This document shows positions 44,105 through 56,348 of a DNA stretch of 64,000 bases, one piece after another (position 1 is the first letter of the stretch; each line of letters begins with the position of its first letter). The stretch is from Triatoma infestans (taxonomy: Eukaryota; Arthropoda; Insecta; Hemiptera; Reduviidae), in contig JAAEAF010003366.1 of assembly GCA_011037195.1 (NCBI GenBank), forward strand, positions 1-64,000. Direction: 5' to 3'. The position numbers and the translations under genes were made by a program. The notes below the pieces were generated by a model, which did not search any database, was not told the origin of the DNA, and saw only the letters and a program-made list of their open reading frames with translations.

Positions 44105-45395
44105 GTTGGTTATAATAGTAACAAGTATGTAGTATTTACCTTGCAACTGTACTATCCCCCACTCTACTAGTTCATACAGCTCCAGTTTATAATTCCATTT
44201 TAAACTAATATTTTCACAAATAAATTCCTATGTAGGCACTGAATAAAATTTTACGAAATTTTACTAAAATATTAATAAGGTCTATGCCTATAACTCTGCA
44301 ACAATTTGAATAAAAAAACACATTAGTACCTTATGAAAAATTAAAAGATTTAAGAGCCGACGTGAATACACTAGTGACTGTAAACCAAACTCGATTATAG
44401 CTTTATTATGGTTCATTAAATCTATTTTTTACTTTTTGTTTAGTTTATGATTAGTTAATTATAGAATAGCATACATAGTTGATTATAAAATACTATAGTA
44501 TTATTTAGAAGGGATGAATATCTTCTAAACGTCGAAGGGAAATAAAAAAACAATTATCAAGAATTGAGAAGTTACAGTGTGCCTAATTTTCAACTTAAAT
44601 ATTTTTGTTTTTATTTGCCGCTATAGTGCAATTTTTCGTGAATTTTGCGTCAGCCTTTTACAGAAGCTTGTATATTAATAAAATAATAATCATGGTATAT
44701 TTAAGAGTTACACTAAACAACAAACGTTAGCAAAGAAATGTAGTCTAATAGAAAATCCAAATTGTATGAAATGGATAAATTTCATAACCCTACCCTTGTA
44801 GGACATAGCAAGAAAGCAGATGCTCCCTGACCATCGGCTGTCCTGTGTCTCAAAGTGAGCGGTAGATGGACGTGCCAGAAAGGTACTTATAAAAAAGTGT
44901 AAAATAAAATAATTATAGTGTACATATCCTCTTGTTTAATACTGAAAGCAATAAGTAAAAACAGTTTGAAGAAATTTGTTCATTTTAGTATTGTGGTCAC
45001 GGGAAAGTAATTTTACACCATTTTTACTTTTTTAAGTATCATCAAGATTCTAATTTTATTTTCGCTATGAAAACTACCTTGTATTATCAGATATACAATA
45101 CATTAGCAAGTAGATATTACAATAAAAGATAGTTTTAAAAGTATGGATTCTGGAGTATATCATTTTATAAAAAGCAGGCATAAAATGTCTGTCTATGTCT
45201 ACAGAATGAGTTTTATGTAAATTGTGACAATGTTACACTTGAGATATGGCGTGAGATTGGTTGGATGGTAGCGCTGTGGGTAAATGTGGAGAGCGGAATC
45301 CATCGGAGTTACTAAGTGGATGGGACTTGATAAAAAAAAAAGAAATGTACAGTCAGATTATTATGGTGTATGGCCATACCTACCTTATGGAAGTC
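44105..45395. other. Spacer, nothing recognised
   Basis: AT-rich stretch. The only structure noted is the short repeat at 44680-44750 shared with 37790-37860. Confidence 0.45.
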
Positions 45396-45399
45396 CTAA

Positions 45400-46150
45400 T
45401 TATTTTATATTATTTATTTATTTATTAGTGCTTATACACAGAGCAGAGAGTTGGCATTTTATAAATTTTCAGCTGTTACAAAGCTAGGTAGAAAAATTAA
45501 ATGTTAACTTTGAAACGAAAGTATAAATCCAAACAAATATAAGCAATAGACATATTTTTAAATCAAAGAATCAAAGATAGAGAAAAATCTTTAAAATACA
45601 TATAAAAAAATAATTAGCAAACTTGATAGTGATTACTATTAAATATCTAGAAATCTTATAATAATGTAACAATAGTAAAAATAAAAGAAAAAAAAAATAC
45701 TATCGTTTGTATTTTGGGAGTAGCCCATAATGACAACAGATTTCAATTATTTCTAATTAACCAGAAACTAAATAAACTTACTTCTGACATAAATGTGTCT
45801 TGTTTTAAGTCCAATAAACAAAAAATGAAATTCCTAACAATAAATAAAAATCAATTACTCCTTTAATTCTCTTAATCTCAGGCTGTTAACACAAAACAGA
45901 TAGATAGAATTCAACATATTTATATCATCCAGATCTTGGAGAACCTAAGTGTTAGAGCTATTTGACAATATATTGAGATAAAAATTTCCTTCTTTCTTCT
46001 GTTAGTGAAGGACATAAAACAGCATGTGTTGCAAACTGACTCTATCATTTCCGCACAATTTACATTGCATCTCTGTTGCGAATGTGGACATCTCCTAGCC
46101 AATTTTTATTGAAAAATATTTCATGCTGGCCAGTCTAAGCTTGAGCCAGC
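45400..46150 (-). mobile_element. Non-LTR retrotransposon 3' end, copy 3 (with zinc-finger coding)
   Basis: The most informative of three related copies. Minus-strand frames near 46110-45985 give CNTCC-type and, in a neighbouring frame, SLQHMLFYV-type sequence of the LINE ORF2 C-terminal finger, followed leftwards by the 3'UTR shared with 4145 and 28985 and a TATTTATTTATT run near 45413. Confidence 0.6.
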
Positions 46151-46429
46151 ACTCCCAGCTTATCAAAAGCACAATTAATATTCTAATACTACCATCCACC
46201 TCTGTGAAATGGTACAATAAGAGCCCTTGAGATATTAACCTTTAACTTTGACATTAACCTTTAACCTTTAACCAGAGATTGACATTACAGCTCCTTTATA
46301 CATATTACTTAAAATCTTTATACTAACACCTTGAGCCTACAATTTATCCCATAACTTACCATGGAAACAGAGTCGAACGCACGCTGAAACTCAACAAAAA
46401 TTCCAAAGACGGGGCTTTTTTTTGTTTAA

Positions 46430-48390
46430 ATTAATATTTATACTGCAAATATAAGGCAAATATAGCGTCCCGGCATCCTCTCCCTACACGAAAACCCATT
46501 TGCTCTTCGGGTATTAATTTCCTGTTCTCTGACCACGACAATAGTCTTTTATTAATAATAGAAGTGAAAAGTTTTATTACATTAAAAATAGCAATACCTC
46601 TTTTTATCTTGCGGATCCCCTTTCTTAAACAAAAGTTTCGTTTTAATTTTGTGCCATTCCGTTGGTAAATGTTCTCCACTCCAAATTCTGTTAAATAAAT
46701 TTAATAAATAATGCAACCAAGGTGGCGGTAAATTTTTACAACACTCGTTCGAAAGTAAATAAATTCCAGTAGCTTTTTTATTTTTAGAACTATTAATACT
46801 ATCAATGAGTCATTAAGTGTGATTTCCCATCTAAATCAGGGTAGAAAAAAATAAAGAAATATTGGATTTGCGACTATATCAGAAGGTGATATGATTGAAA
46901 TAAAAATTAATATTAAATTAAAATAAATATTAATTTCCCACTCTTCAAAAGTAAGTGGGATTTTGTGACGCTTTCTTGATCGAACAACATTTACAGCTTT
47001 TCAAAACTCTGCAGAGTTTTTCTTGTCTCTCAATGCTAACTGAATCTGATCAAAGTAATCCTTTTTACATTTTTGAACTAAATTTTTTTATGATTTTTTT
47101 CGATTCCAGATAACAAAGTTTTAAATCATTCCTAAACGAATTTCTTTTACATAATTGAAGCAAATTGTTTAATTCTTGTTTTGCTATCATACACTCCTTT
47201 GAATACCATTGATTTTTTTTTCTTTACTATCTACTTTAACCGTTTTTATAAGATCTCTTTCAATCATAGCATTTTACATGGTACTATAGGGATTATTATA
47301 AAGCGAATGTACACAATCACTATTGAAAAAAATGTTGTTACTAAAATGCATAACATTATGAAAATCAATTAATTTCAATGGATTTCTATCAATTACTTTT
47401 ATAAATTCACTAATTGAACCTTTATTGCTATAATTAATACCAAAATTAAAGGCTCTAAGAGACAATGAACAAAGAAAATGGTCAGAAATACCTGATAAAG
47501 TATGGACATAAAAATGATGTTGTGGTGGTTGGTTCCGCAGAGCTGGAAAGCATCAGAGACATTTTCCGTGGTAGCCTGCTTCATTTTGTGGTCATCGACC
47601 GGTTTCGGGCGTTCGCCTATTTTCAGGATGCGTTTTTCAGACAGTGTGACAACACAGACTTGCACAGAGCAAATTCAGTTTTACAACTGAATGGTAAAAT
47701 ACAAGTGGTAAAATAGTGGGAAATACAGTGGTCACACTGTCTGAAAAACGCATCCTGAAGATGGGAGAACGCCCGAAACCGGTCGATGACCACAAAATGA
47801 AGCAGGCTACCACGGAAAATGTCTCTGATAAAAATGAATGGCAATCACCATAGTTCCATAAGAAGCCCATACATGATCGACAATACTGCAACCCTGCTGA
47901 CTTACAAATGTGAAGTTTGAGGGCATATCGCTGATTGAGCGACCGTTGCAAACGAATAGTCCGAGTTCTTCCATCATTTGTACCAGATTACTTCCTCTAT
48001 TATTCCTCACTGAGTCTCGAGTTAACATCACACCAGCTAACGAAGATCTCGAGGAAATACTTCATCCTCAAATGAATTCAAATTATCAATACGAGAATTA
48101 AAGTCTCCACCAATTACGATGTCATATTGACCATAAAGGGATTTTGTCCGATAAATCGGTACTAAACATTTCCAAAAATATATTTCCTTCACTAACTGGC
48201 TTACAATAAACTACACCCAAGACTAAAACAGTTTATTGAATTTCAATTACTACGCATAGAAAGTACTCCTTGCAATAATAACATCAATATTAGATCTTAA
48301 TGCTCTATCGATCAATGATACCACCGCTCGCACGACCTTTATTAAAACATTTTGAAACTGGAGAATGTATAAGTTCATAATCACTCAAGA
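46430..48390 (-). mobile_element. Non-LTR retrotransposon fragment: endonuclease and RT start
   Basis: Reading right to left: endonuclease pieces CKPVSEGNIFLEMFS, VIGGDFNSRIDNLNSFED (near 48080) and NRGSNLVQMMEELGLFVCNG to GCSIVDHVWAS (47990-47870), then the inverted hammerhead dimer (47518-47827), then SGISDHFLCSLSLRAFNFG, and finally RT N-terminal pieces LNLFNRIWSGEHLPTEWHKI and EEQMGFRVGRGCRDAIFALY (46679-46431). The GDFN and S-I-V-D-H motifs of the endonuclease are intact. RT stops before the YADD region. It is a distinct family from the element at 38940. Confidence 0.75.
47518..47827. mobile_element. Inverted dimer of hammerhead-like repeat B with 10-bp TSD
   Basis: Two family B units face each other: one on minus (motif 47593-47630, core CUGAAAA, G8 lost) and one on plus (motif 47751-47788, core CUGAAGA, hairpin GGGAGAACGCCC, GAAA, GUC). 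ATAAAAATGA flanks the unit at 47508-47517 and 47828-47837. Removing it rejoins the LINE endonuclease reading (VIAIHF to SGISDHF), which confirms it as a single insertion of 310 bp. Confidence 0.8.
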
Positions 48391-48599
48391 AATTTAGCTT
48401 TAGCCAGGCGAAGATAGGTTATTTCAGATAGGTGGTCAGCTAAATTTTTCAGACAGTTAATCCTTTTATGTCATTTGGATTTGTTATGTTCGTATTGCAT
48501 TCTAAATTTTTTATTAAAATATTACACATCTGGGATCCATGTTGAAAACAAATTTGCAAAATATGAAGTCACATTAACTGGACTTGCAACCTATTAATG

Positions 48600-49195
48600 T
48601 AAGTACCTCAATTACCTTTCCTACATTTGAATGATAAGCTTTAATTAATGCTTCACTTAGTTGAAAAACCTCCATATAAGCAATATCTGCGCAATGATCC
48701 AATGAATTACAAATCCACATACTATTAAGGAATGATCTACATCATTGATATCCATTATATGTTTTGTTATCATATTAGAAATAAAATTTGAACTATTTGC
48801 TACTAAAGTGAATTACGTGAGGGGATTGATAGGCAACAATCGGGCATTGCATTTCTTGCATCCTGAAAATTATCATATAAAACGAAATTAACGTATAATT
48901 ATTTTTTTTAAAAATTAGAAAGATAAAATTTTACCTAAAATGTAAAAATGTAAAATGTAAAATTTTACCATGAAATGTAAAATGTAAAATTTTACCATGA
49001 AATGTAAAATGTAAAATTTTACCATGAAATGTAAAATGTAAAATTTTACCATGAAATGTAAAATGAATGTGCAATCCGAGGAATTTACTTTATCTAGGAT
49101 CGCATTTACTTCTTGCACTTCATATTCTTTTCTCGAAAAAAGATTGATTAAATCTGCAATTGCAGATTTAAAGCTCGATGCTGCTACATCCATAA
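48600..49195 (-). pseudogene. Unknown host-gene fragment (copy 2)
   Basis: The first frame, MDVAASSFKSAIADLINLFS to CTFILH, matches copy 1 at 21429 with few changes (E/D, LP/FS). It then runs into four repeats of a nonapeptide like ILHFMVKFY created by the 27-bp tandem repeat, instead of the DTK and splice donor of copy 1. The second exon (near 48850-48610) is present with stops. It is probably non-functional. Confidence 0.45.
48940..49065 (+). repeat. 27-bp tandem repeat
   Basis: ACCATG recurs at 48967, 48994, 49021 and 49048, exactly 27 bases apart, within units built from AAATGTAAAATGTAAAATTTT-like sequence. 27 is a multiple of 3, so a minus-strand frame stays open across it. Confidence 0.85.
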
Positions 49196-49379
49196 TTTAT
49201 GATATTGCTGAGAATCATTAAATGAAATTTTTAATATCATTTATAGCTTCATTACTACTTTTAAGATTCTTAATGTGTAATAGCACTAGTTCTTTGGTTA
49301 ACTATGGACACATACAATTACACAATAGCCAAAAATTCTATAAGGTATCTTGGATTAGATGATACCTGTTTCGACAATT

Positions 49380-50180
49380 GCTTATGTTTAACGATTACCT
49401 ATCAATAATTGTATATTCTGTTTGATCTGAACTAAAGTCAGAAAGACATTTCAGATTCTGAAAATGAAAGCTTAGTTAATGCTTAAAACAGTGAAATGGC
49501 TTAACTAAATATTTAATTTAAACTAATAAAAAGAAAACAGTAACATTGCCTCTCATACTGTAGATTGCAACCTTTTTTTCGGTAACTGAAATATCTATAT
49601 GTATGATCTTTGTTTGGGTGTTCAGTTCAAAAGACCATACTTTTTGGAAAATATGAAGATTTTAGATAAGACTTTATATTTACTAATAAATATTTAGGAT
49701 TTTCGAACACTCTCAAACCTGAAGGAAACTAGTTTTGGAAATATGAAGATTTTAGGTTTACTAACAAATATATCGGATTTTTGATTTACTAACAAATATT
49801 TAGGATTTTCAAACACTCTTATGCTCGAAGGAAACTAATCTACAAATACAGGGATATTATCAGAAACATTTAAATACATTATTCAAAATGTGGCAATGGT
49901 GATTGATGTGGAATCCAAATTGTAATGTGATTTGATCCCTCTAGATGGAGGAGTAAAATTGTTTCAAAATAATATTAACGAAAAAAAAAGAAATATAAAA
50001 AAAAATTTACAGATTAAACAAATTATGTTGTTTCTCTTTGAACAAAATTTACTAACAAATTCTAACAAGGCGGATTATGGGTAAAGTACAACAGAAAGAA
50101 AATAACAATAACTCCTGATTTCTTTACGTAAAGATTATAGGTAACCCAACTCAATAGTAAAAAAAATGAACCACTTGCTT
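49380..50180. other. Spacer, nothing recognised
   Basis: AT-rich. A phrase around AATATTTAGGATTTTC recurs at about 49690-49815. Confidence 0.4.
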
Positions 50181-50184
50181 AGCA

Positions 50185-50215
50185 GAGTTTGGTCCTGAAA
50201 AGGGTCGTTGAAATG
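50185..50215 (-). repeat. Orphan degenerate histone stem-loop
   Basis: GGTCCTGAAAAGGGTC followed by GTTGAAATGAAATGC on plus. Read on minus it resembles the orphan at 25850-25873 (CATTTCAAC before the stem). No histone coding sequence adjoins it. Confidence 0.5.
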
Positions 50216-50714
50216 AAATGCAATTATCCACCAAAATTGTAATATCATGCATAGTACTAAAATTAAATCGTGTTGCTGTTTATAGATTAAACCCGTTACG
50301 TCCGCCTGAAATTTTTTAGTATCTTTTATAGTTTTCAATAGTACTTTTAAGGTTCTTGATTTCTGATAACAGTAGTAGAATATATCTTTACACTAAATAA
50401 GTATCTACCAATTCCAGTTTTTCAAACAATAAACTCCATTTGTGATGATTGTGGTCAAACAGCTCTGGGAAATAATATTTTTACATTTTTGCTTAGAATT
50501 AAAGCGGCGATCCATACATTGATTCATAAAAATCGTGGATCGCCGAATTTAGTTCACATAAATGTACTTACATTGCTGGATTTGTTTAAGAAACTCCTAT
50601 GAAGTGAGAGAAGCAAAAACAAATCTTCCCGATTGAAAGAAAAATCTATAATCACAATCGATTCATTTTAGAAATATGGCTTGCTAAAAGGAAAACGTAT
50701 GTGATAAAAGAAGC

Positions 50715-50825
50715 AACAATTGTTGCTGTGATTGGTTCCGCAGAGCTGGTAAGCATCAGAAATATTTTCCGTGATAGCCTGCTTCTTTTTGTGGTCATCG
50801 CCCGGTTTAAAAATCGCCCATCATT
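50715..50825 (-). repeat. Hammerhead-like repeat B, decayed copy
   Basis: ATTGGTTCCGCAGAGCTGGT and GATAGCCTGCTTCTTTTTGTGG are family B sequence, but the core is lost (GCCCGGTTTAAAAATCGCCC). It is directly followed by a family A copy. Confidence 0.65.
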
Positions 50826-51000
50826 TATATATAACCTCCTCACATACATACAACCAACAAGTGAGAGTGTAACAGAAACATTACGTTGAAGTGAACTCTC
50901 TAGACGAACTTGGTGAATTTGCTTTGACGATGGATGAAAATCTGAAACCAGTCAGGAACAAAATCAATATGCATGCTACGACGGATAAAATACCAGATTT
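50826..51000 (+). repeat. Hammerhead-like repeat A, copy 2
   Basis: Matches 26880-27070. The core reads UUGACGA (C3 changed), GGAU-GAAA-AUCU hairpin, GAAA, GUC at 50925-50954. Ends near a poly-T run at 51000. Confidence 0.5.
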
Positions 51001-51009
51001 TTTTTTTTA

Positions 51010-52800
51010 ACTTGTAACTGAAGTCGCAAAATTTTAAAATTTCCCTTGGCTCCCCTTATGTTTTTGCATATATTTACTTTTAGTGGTGATTTACTTCTTT
51101 TAGAGAATGGACATTCTCTCTGTGTCTCTCGTTTTGTGCACAAAATAAACTAATAAAACAAATTTGCAAAAAGCTTAAAGTTGCTGTTTTTTTCCTAATG
51201 AGACCAATATGGCGCTTTTAATCCTAAAGTGACTGCAATTGATCACTAATTGAAAATATTTTCAGGCATTAAAAAGCTAGTTTAAAAAATTGCCATATGA
51301 GAGCGGTACTTACCAGACATCCATTTTATAGTTTTACAAACTACCACTAGATAAAAGCACTTAGTGAACAATGCCCCACTTTGAAAGGTTGAAAAATATT
51401 TGTCAAACATTAAAAAGTTAGTTAAAAAAATTACCATAATTTTTACGAATTTTATTCAGCATCTGACAATAATTGAACTGATTGATTCTATACTTTTGTC
51501 CACCAAGTTTTCATTTTCCAATAAGGTACTTTATTTAAAATAATATAAATGAACTTTTTTTTACACTTGACATTTTTTAAAGTAGGGTTTATAGAAAAAT
51601 ATACGGATTTAACAATTATTTATTTAAAAAATATATATTTAATTGTCCCCTTTTAGTTATTATATTTACATATTCACACCTAAAAAATAAATAAATTACA
51701 GCTAATCAATTTTGCAAAACGAAGTGACCAGACACTTGTACTAGACACCAAATCAACATAATAAAACACAGGCACTAACCATAAAACTGTTTCAGATATG
51801 ACATGGCTAAAAAACTAAGAACAGGAGCCGCATCGCTCAAATACCCTTATCTCTGTAAGGGTGGAAAATGAAGAAGAGGAAAGAGGGTGCAGAAAGCCTG
51901 ATGAAAGTTTACAAGGGACATGTCAATTTGAAAAGATAGGGCTGCTTTTTCCACCAACATATTGTCAGCTGGGGGCAATTAGAAGCCATAAATAGATATT
52001 AATGTCAACATGTTGGTTTTTTCTAGCCCTCAAAACAAAATAACTGGTTAATGCAAAAACACAAAACAAATAATATCAATTGTAAATTTATATAAATAAA
52101 TTATAAACATTCTATAATTGCACATTCTTTAATTGTAACATTTATTCTTTGGCAATACATAAAATTATATAGCTAAAAATTAATATACTTGTATACATGA
52201 CTCTCTTATATATATAGTTTTATTTTATAAAACAGTGAATGTTTCATATTAGCTTTTTTTTTTTAATTATATGAATGGCCACAATGGGTGCTAGTTTTTT
52301 TATTTGGGTACATATTTTGATTAGCTATTACCACCACTTAAAGAAAGAAAAACAAAAAAAATTAATAATTAATAAAATACGAGTATATTCAAATCACAAT
52401 TAAATTTTTTCTTTTTTAAATTAGAGTTAAAAAAAACGTCTTCTTTCCACAGACTTGATAAAATCTTTATTCAACATCTCTCTAAACATTCTCAATACTC
52501 TGTACTTTATATAACATTTTACACGCAAAGAGAACTAATTATAAAAACAATATTGAATAATATTATCAACATTTTTTTTTTTAAACCATTGACTTTTAAA
52601 GTTAAAAAACAAAGAAAGCAATTATATCACATGATTTATTATTTAATAAGGGTAAAACCTGGGCGTTGTTGTGTTGTAAATATGGCAAAAAATATGAAAT
52701 TATTACCATTTTATCGTAGATGAAATCTAAATTTCATAGTATCATATGATAAGGCTAAATTTCCAAAAGGCACTTTATAATATTCCAATGAAATAAAACT
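51010..52800. other. AT-rich spacer, nothing recognised
   Basis: No long frames, RNA genes or clear repeat boundaries seen. Confidence 0.45.
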
Positions 52801-52804
52801 GTTT

Positions 52805-53029
52805 CATCTGGAAAGCGTAGCGAAGGAAACAAATTGTGTCATCTTATTACCCATACATGATCTTCGACCACCTCCAAGTGGTAAAAAATCATCTTTGGCT
52901 TTATTAATCTTTCTTCTTCCGACAGAAATCTTTCTGGCGTAAATTTCTCTGGTTCTGTCCATAATTCAGTGCTCATGTTCAGCGTGTAATTGTTTAGAAA
53001 TATGAGCGTGCCTTTTTCAACTTTGTATC
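52805..53029 (-). pseudogene. CYP307-like P450, heme-binding exon (broken)
   Basis: After an acceptor (TTTTCGTCCAG) the exon reads GYKVEKGTLIFLNNYTLNMS and TELWTEPEKFTPERFLSEEE, shifts frame, then continues DDFLPLGGGRRSCMGNKMTQ. The cysteine ligand is present, but the aromatic residue that opens the heme signature is Leu. A TGA follows soon after (near 52806), truncating the usual ~50-60 C-terminal residues. The NNYxLNMS and GGGRRSCMG phrases are why I assign CYP307, the Halloween family acting early in ecdysteroid synthesis. The family call is from memory of these motifs. Confidence 0.65.
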
Positions 53030-53767
53030 CTGGACGAAAACAAATAAATTTTTATTTTATGAAATATTTCAAATGTTAGTTTAACTACATATTATTAACA
53101 GAGAACTCCACAAATTAGCGTTTTAGAATTAAGCATTAGGAGGGGCAAAATGACTTAGGAATGATCTCTGTCTAAGACAAATCATTCACTTCACTTTTCG
53201 TTCAGACACAGCTGAATAGGGTTTTAATAATTAAATTTCAAAATATGTCTATAATACTGATTTTAAGTTATGAATAAATAGGCTATTGAAGAATACAGGC
53301 CCGGCCGCCTGTCTCTTTTACGATCGAAATAATAGTTTATTCCCTAGGCCCTAAGGGAATAAATATGTAGTATAAGATCTGAGAAAGACCTGGCCAGCGG
53401 TGATAGTACAAGACACCTTTAAATATTGTCGGTATTCTCTTTGAGGTGCTTATAAAAACGACACCATGCACTAGGAGGTTAGTATAGTTTCACCAACAAT
53501 TTTCGACCAAATGAGTATCTATTGATGAATTGGCAAAAACTCCTATAATATTACTTTTAGGAAAAAAATAGAGCAAAAGTTATTCAAAATTAAATTTTAA
53601 GTCAATTGCATTAGGTTGAATGTTAACAAATTGTGGGCGAGTCTAATAAAAGTGAATGGAGGTCAAATAGTGCATTACTGGGGATGTTTTAAGAAAAACC
53701 CCTCTACGAATTAATTTGGAAAAATATGGGTTAATTAATGATTAATAAATATATTTTGAATTCTCAC

Positions 53768-54280
53768 CTGCTACAGTACCGGTTTGATTAGCCACATGTG
53801 GCATTATGGCGAAGATACATGTCTAATCGCCTCTAAAATAACCGCTTTAGAATATGGTATATCTGTTCTGTCAGCAAGTGTAATATCTTTACCACAAGAT
53901 ACAGCGTCCACTTCATCTTGTATTCTTTTTTGTATGTCTGGTAAAAATGAATTAAATCCTTATATTTCCACAATCAGATTTTCAGACCACAGCTGAATGT
54001 TCATCAACAATGTCTTCTAATGCAAACAATGCAGTGTGGACAAGGTTGCATTTGGTGATTTCACGTGATCAATCAACGCGTACACATAATCTTCTTGTTC
54101 TTAATCCAACTTTCCAATTTTTTGTTTATAACACGGGTTTCCATAAATTCTCTGATTTCATGTGACCATTTTCACAATCTTGTTAAATTTTTTGAATGCA
54201 ATGGTAAAAGTGCTGCAAGGTAGGAAGTCAGCTGCATATCCTTGATTTACTTCGAAAAAGATTTCATCTAAGTTCCTCAC
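53768..54280 (-). pseudogene. CYP307-like P450, central exon (broken)
   Basis: Acceptor TTGTTAATAG at 54281 and donor CAG-GTGAGA at 53768-53762 are intact. Pieces in shifting frames read VRNLDEIFFEVNQGYAADFL, EDYVYALIDHVKSPNA, LEDIVDEHSAV, LPDIQKRIQDEVDAVSCGKD and AVILEAIR (the K-helix ExxR), then PHVANQTGTVAG. Several stops and shifts lie between, so no P450 can be made. The splice phases agree with both neighbouring exons (M-VRN and AG-GY). Confidence 0.7.
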
Positions 54281-54710
54281 CTATTAACAAAAATATATAT
54301 ACAACTGTTTTACTTGATAATATATCAAAACATAACTATTTATTCAATGAATTTATTTTCTTTAATCACATCTTGAAATAAAATGCTCTAAATTAAACAA
54401 AGGTAGTGGGATGAAGTGAAAAGAAATCAACATTTGTTTGCACTAACTGCTTTGGATTTACAATAACTGTTTACTTTTTTAAAAAAGAGAATAAGTTCAA
54501 TACTTTCATTATCTCATGCGCTTTTATGCAAAAACTGAGCAATATGTTTCAGAGAAGGCAGATTACATCTATATTAATTAAAAAAAGTGTCTTCTTACTT
54601 AAAACATCACAATGAAAAATAAAAATATTTTTAAGTTACTAAATTATTTGTAACAGAAATATTGTGTTGAAGCAATGACACGAACTTGGTGAATTTGCTC
54701 TGTCGATGAA

Positions 54711-54944
54711 AGTTATGACGCATCCATAGGAAAAGTACCAGTGCCGAGACAGCAGAGGCTGCTTTCATATAAATACAGCCGCCGACCAGCAGGCAGTCAG
54801 TTCCAAGCTCACAGCCATACCGTACAGTTCTCAGTTCTCTAGTAGTACTCAATATTAACCAGTGCCTTAAGCTTATTGTAATATTGTAATTTAAATAAAA
54901 TCTCTTTTTTTAAAAAGAAACTTCCAGGTTCCTGAAATATAACT
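54711..54944 (+). repeat. 5' LTR
   Basis: 234 bp, with TATAAATA at 54768-54775 and AATAAA at 54894-54899. Differs from the 3' LTR at three substitutions that I can see (two near positions 30-40, one near 140). Confidence 0.9.
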
Positions 54945-54963
54945 GGCGCCCGCGAACAGGGAC
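54944..54963 (+). other. Primer-binding site
   Basis: TGGCGCCCGCGAACAGGGAC directly after the LTR. It resembles the tRNA-Lys-type primer site but has two extra bases (GC) in the middle. Confidence 0.65.
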
Positions 54964-55191
54964 TGCGAAGGCTCAAGTCTAGTGCGACCATTTGTCTCAC
55001 AGTGCGACCATTTGTCCCACATCAAAGAAGACTAGAAGCTCCCACATCAGTGGCTTATTCGCAGCTCTCCACCTACAGGAACCAGGACCATCCTCAGACA
55101 ACCGAAGAACAGCAAGCTGGCGAGTCAACAAGCAAGCAAACCTGTAAGTAGCTCATCTATCCTCAAACCATCCAAATTAGTTATCCCAGAA

Positions 55192-56348
55192 ATGGCCCAA
55201 ATTAATTATAAAATATCCAAAGAAGACTATGACCACATTCCTTATTTCGATGGAAACCCCTCAGAGCTAGCGTTCTTCTGCGACATTGTCGAGAGTGCCT
55301 ATGCTTCCGTTTGCGCAGAAAACATAGCAGAAAGAGATTATAACCATAATATCCTGCTCATAAAAGTGAAAAGTAGACTAGTAGGACCCGCTAGAAATAT
55401 ACTCCTCTCCAACAACGTAGACCACTTACTAAACTTACTACGGTACTTAAAAGAAAGTTTTGCCGATTCAAGGTCTTACGAGATACTAAAAGACGAAATT
55501 TTCCAGACCAAAATGCACGCCAGAGAGTCTCCCATTGACTTCGTCAATAGGATACAAGAATTACGTAATTTGGTTTATATCAAACTAGACTCAAACTAGA
55601 CGGACTTACCGTGGACACACTAAAACAAATTATGACAAGAGTGGACAAAGAAATAATTTTTCATATTTATAAATGCTTGCCTCCTACCTTAAGCAACCAT
55701 ATTATGATCTTCGACCCCAGTACTCTGGATGAGGTCCGAAATGTTATCTACAATAAGTGCTCGTTCATTGTAGCCAATTTAAACTCCTCTCACGGTCCTA
55801 GGAGGCCCAACCAATCATTTCGGAAACCAAACCAATACCAGCAGCCTTACAGACCGAATACCCAATACTCTTATAGACCGAATCCACAATACGTCCCAAT
55901 GAATCAGACCCCTAACTACCAGTACCAACCAATTGAATATAACCCCAGGCCTATAGAACAGACACCTCAAACTTCTCTTTACAGACAAAGACCGCAGCCA
56001 CAACTGCAACAACCTCAACGATCAAATTTTGGACAATCTAACAATCCTAATAATCCGAATAATCCTAACCATCCTTTTAATCGACCCAGATTACCTCCTG
56101 GTTACTTTTCTCAGAACACGGTATCTATGCGTACTGCAGGCAGACCCAGGTTCAAAGATTACATTTCCCCTCACGAACTAACTCACTGCCAAAATGACGA
56201 TCAACCTGAAAGGTACTCGGAACCAGACAAGGCTTACGAAAACAGACTTTCCCGCCTAGAGAACTCACTAGACAAAATAACGGAAAAGTTTGATCATTTT
56301 TTAGACGTTGGCCACGGGAGCCAAGAAGGCCCCCCGAATTCAACCTAA
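55192..56348 (+). pseudogene. gag: Errantivirus-type gag, frame broken by 11-bp tandem duplication
   Basis: The structural protein gene starts at ATG 55192 and is open to 55599, then continues in another frame to a TAA at 56346-56348. At 55580-55601 the 11-mer TCAAACTAGAC occurs twice in tandem. An 11-base gain accounts exactly for the change of frame. The first part is a helical capsid-like domain with LVGPARNILLS and YLKESFADSRSYEILKDEIF. The second is rich in Pro, Gln, Asn and Tyr (RPNTQYSYRPNPQY), followed by a predicted helical C-terminus (NRLSRLENSLDKITEKFDHF). There is no zinc knuckle, as is usual for errantivirus gag. Confidence 0.8.
56330..56336 (+). promoter_or_regulatory. Candidate -1 frameshift site between gag and pol
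   Basis: Pol is in the -1 frame relative to the second gag part and overlaps its end. C-CCC-CCG fits the X-XXY-YYZ pattern in the gag frame, four codons before the gag stop. Confidence 0.4.

Larger units (their letters stand above)
48395..49375 (-). repeat. Inverted copy of 21260-22110
   Basis: Contains copy 2 of the unknown gene fragment plus its flanks. Slightly longer than copy 1 because of the tandem repeat at 48940-49065. Confidence 0.75.

Noticed and set aside
48940..49065. CRISPR-like array
   Set aside because: The 27-bp units are directly contiguous without spacers, so this is an ordinary tandem repeat in a eukaryotic genome.
53320..53365. Short hairpin TTATTCCCTAGGCCCTAAGGGAATAA
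   Set aside because: A single short palindrome without partner or context. Not enough to call an element.
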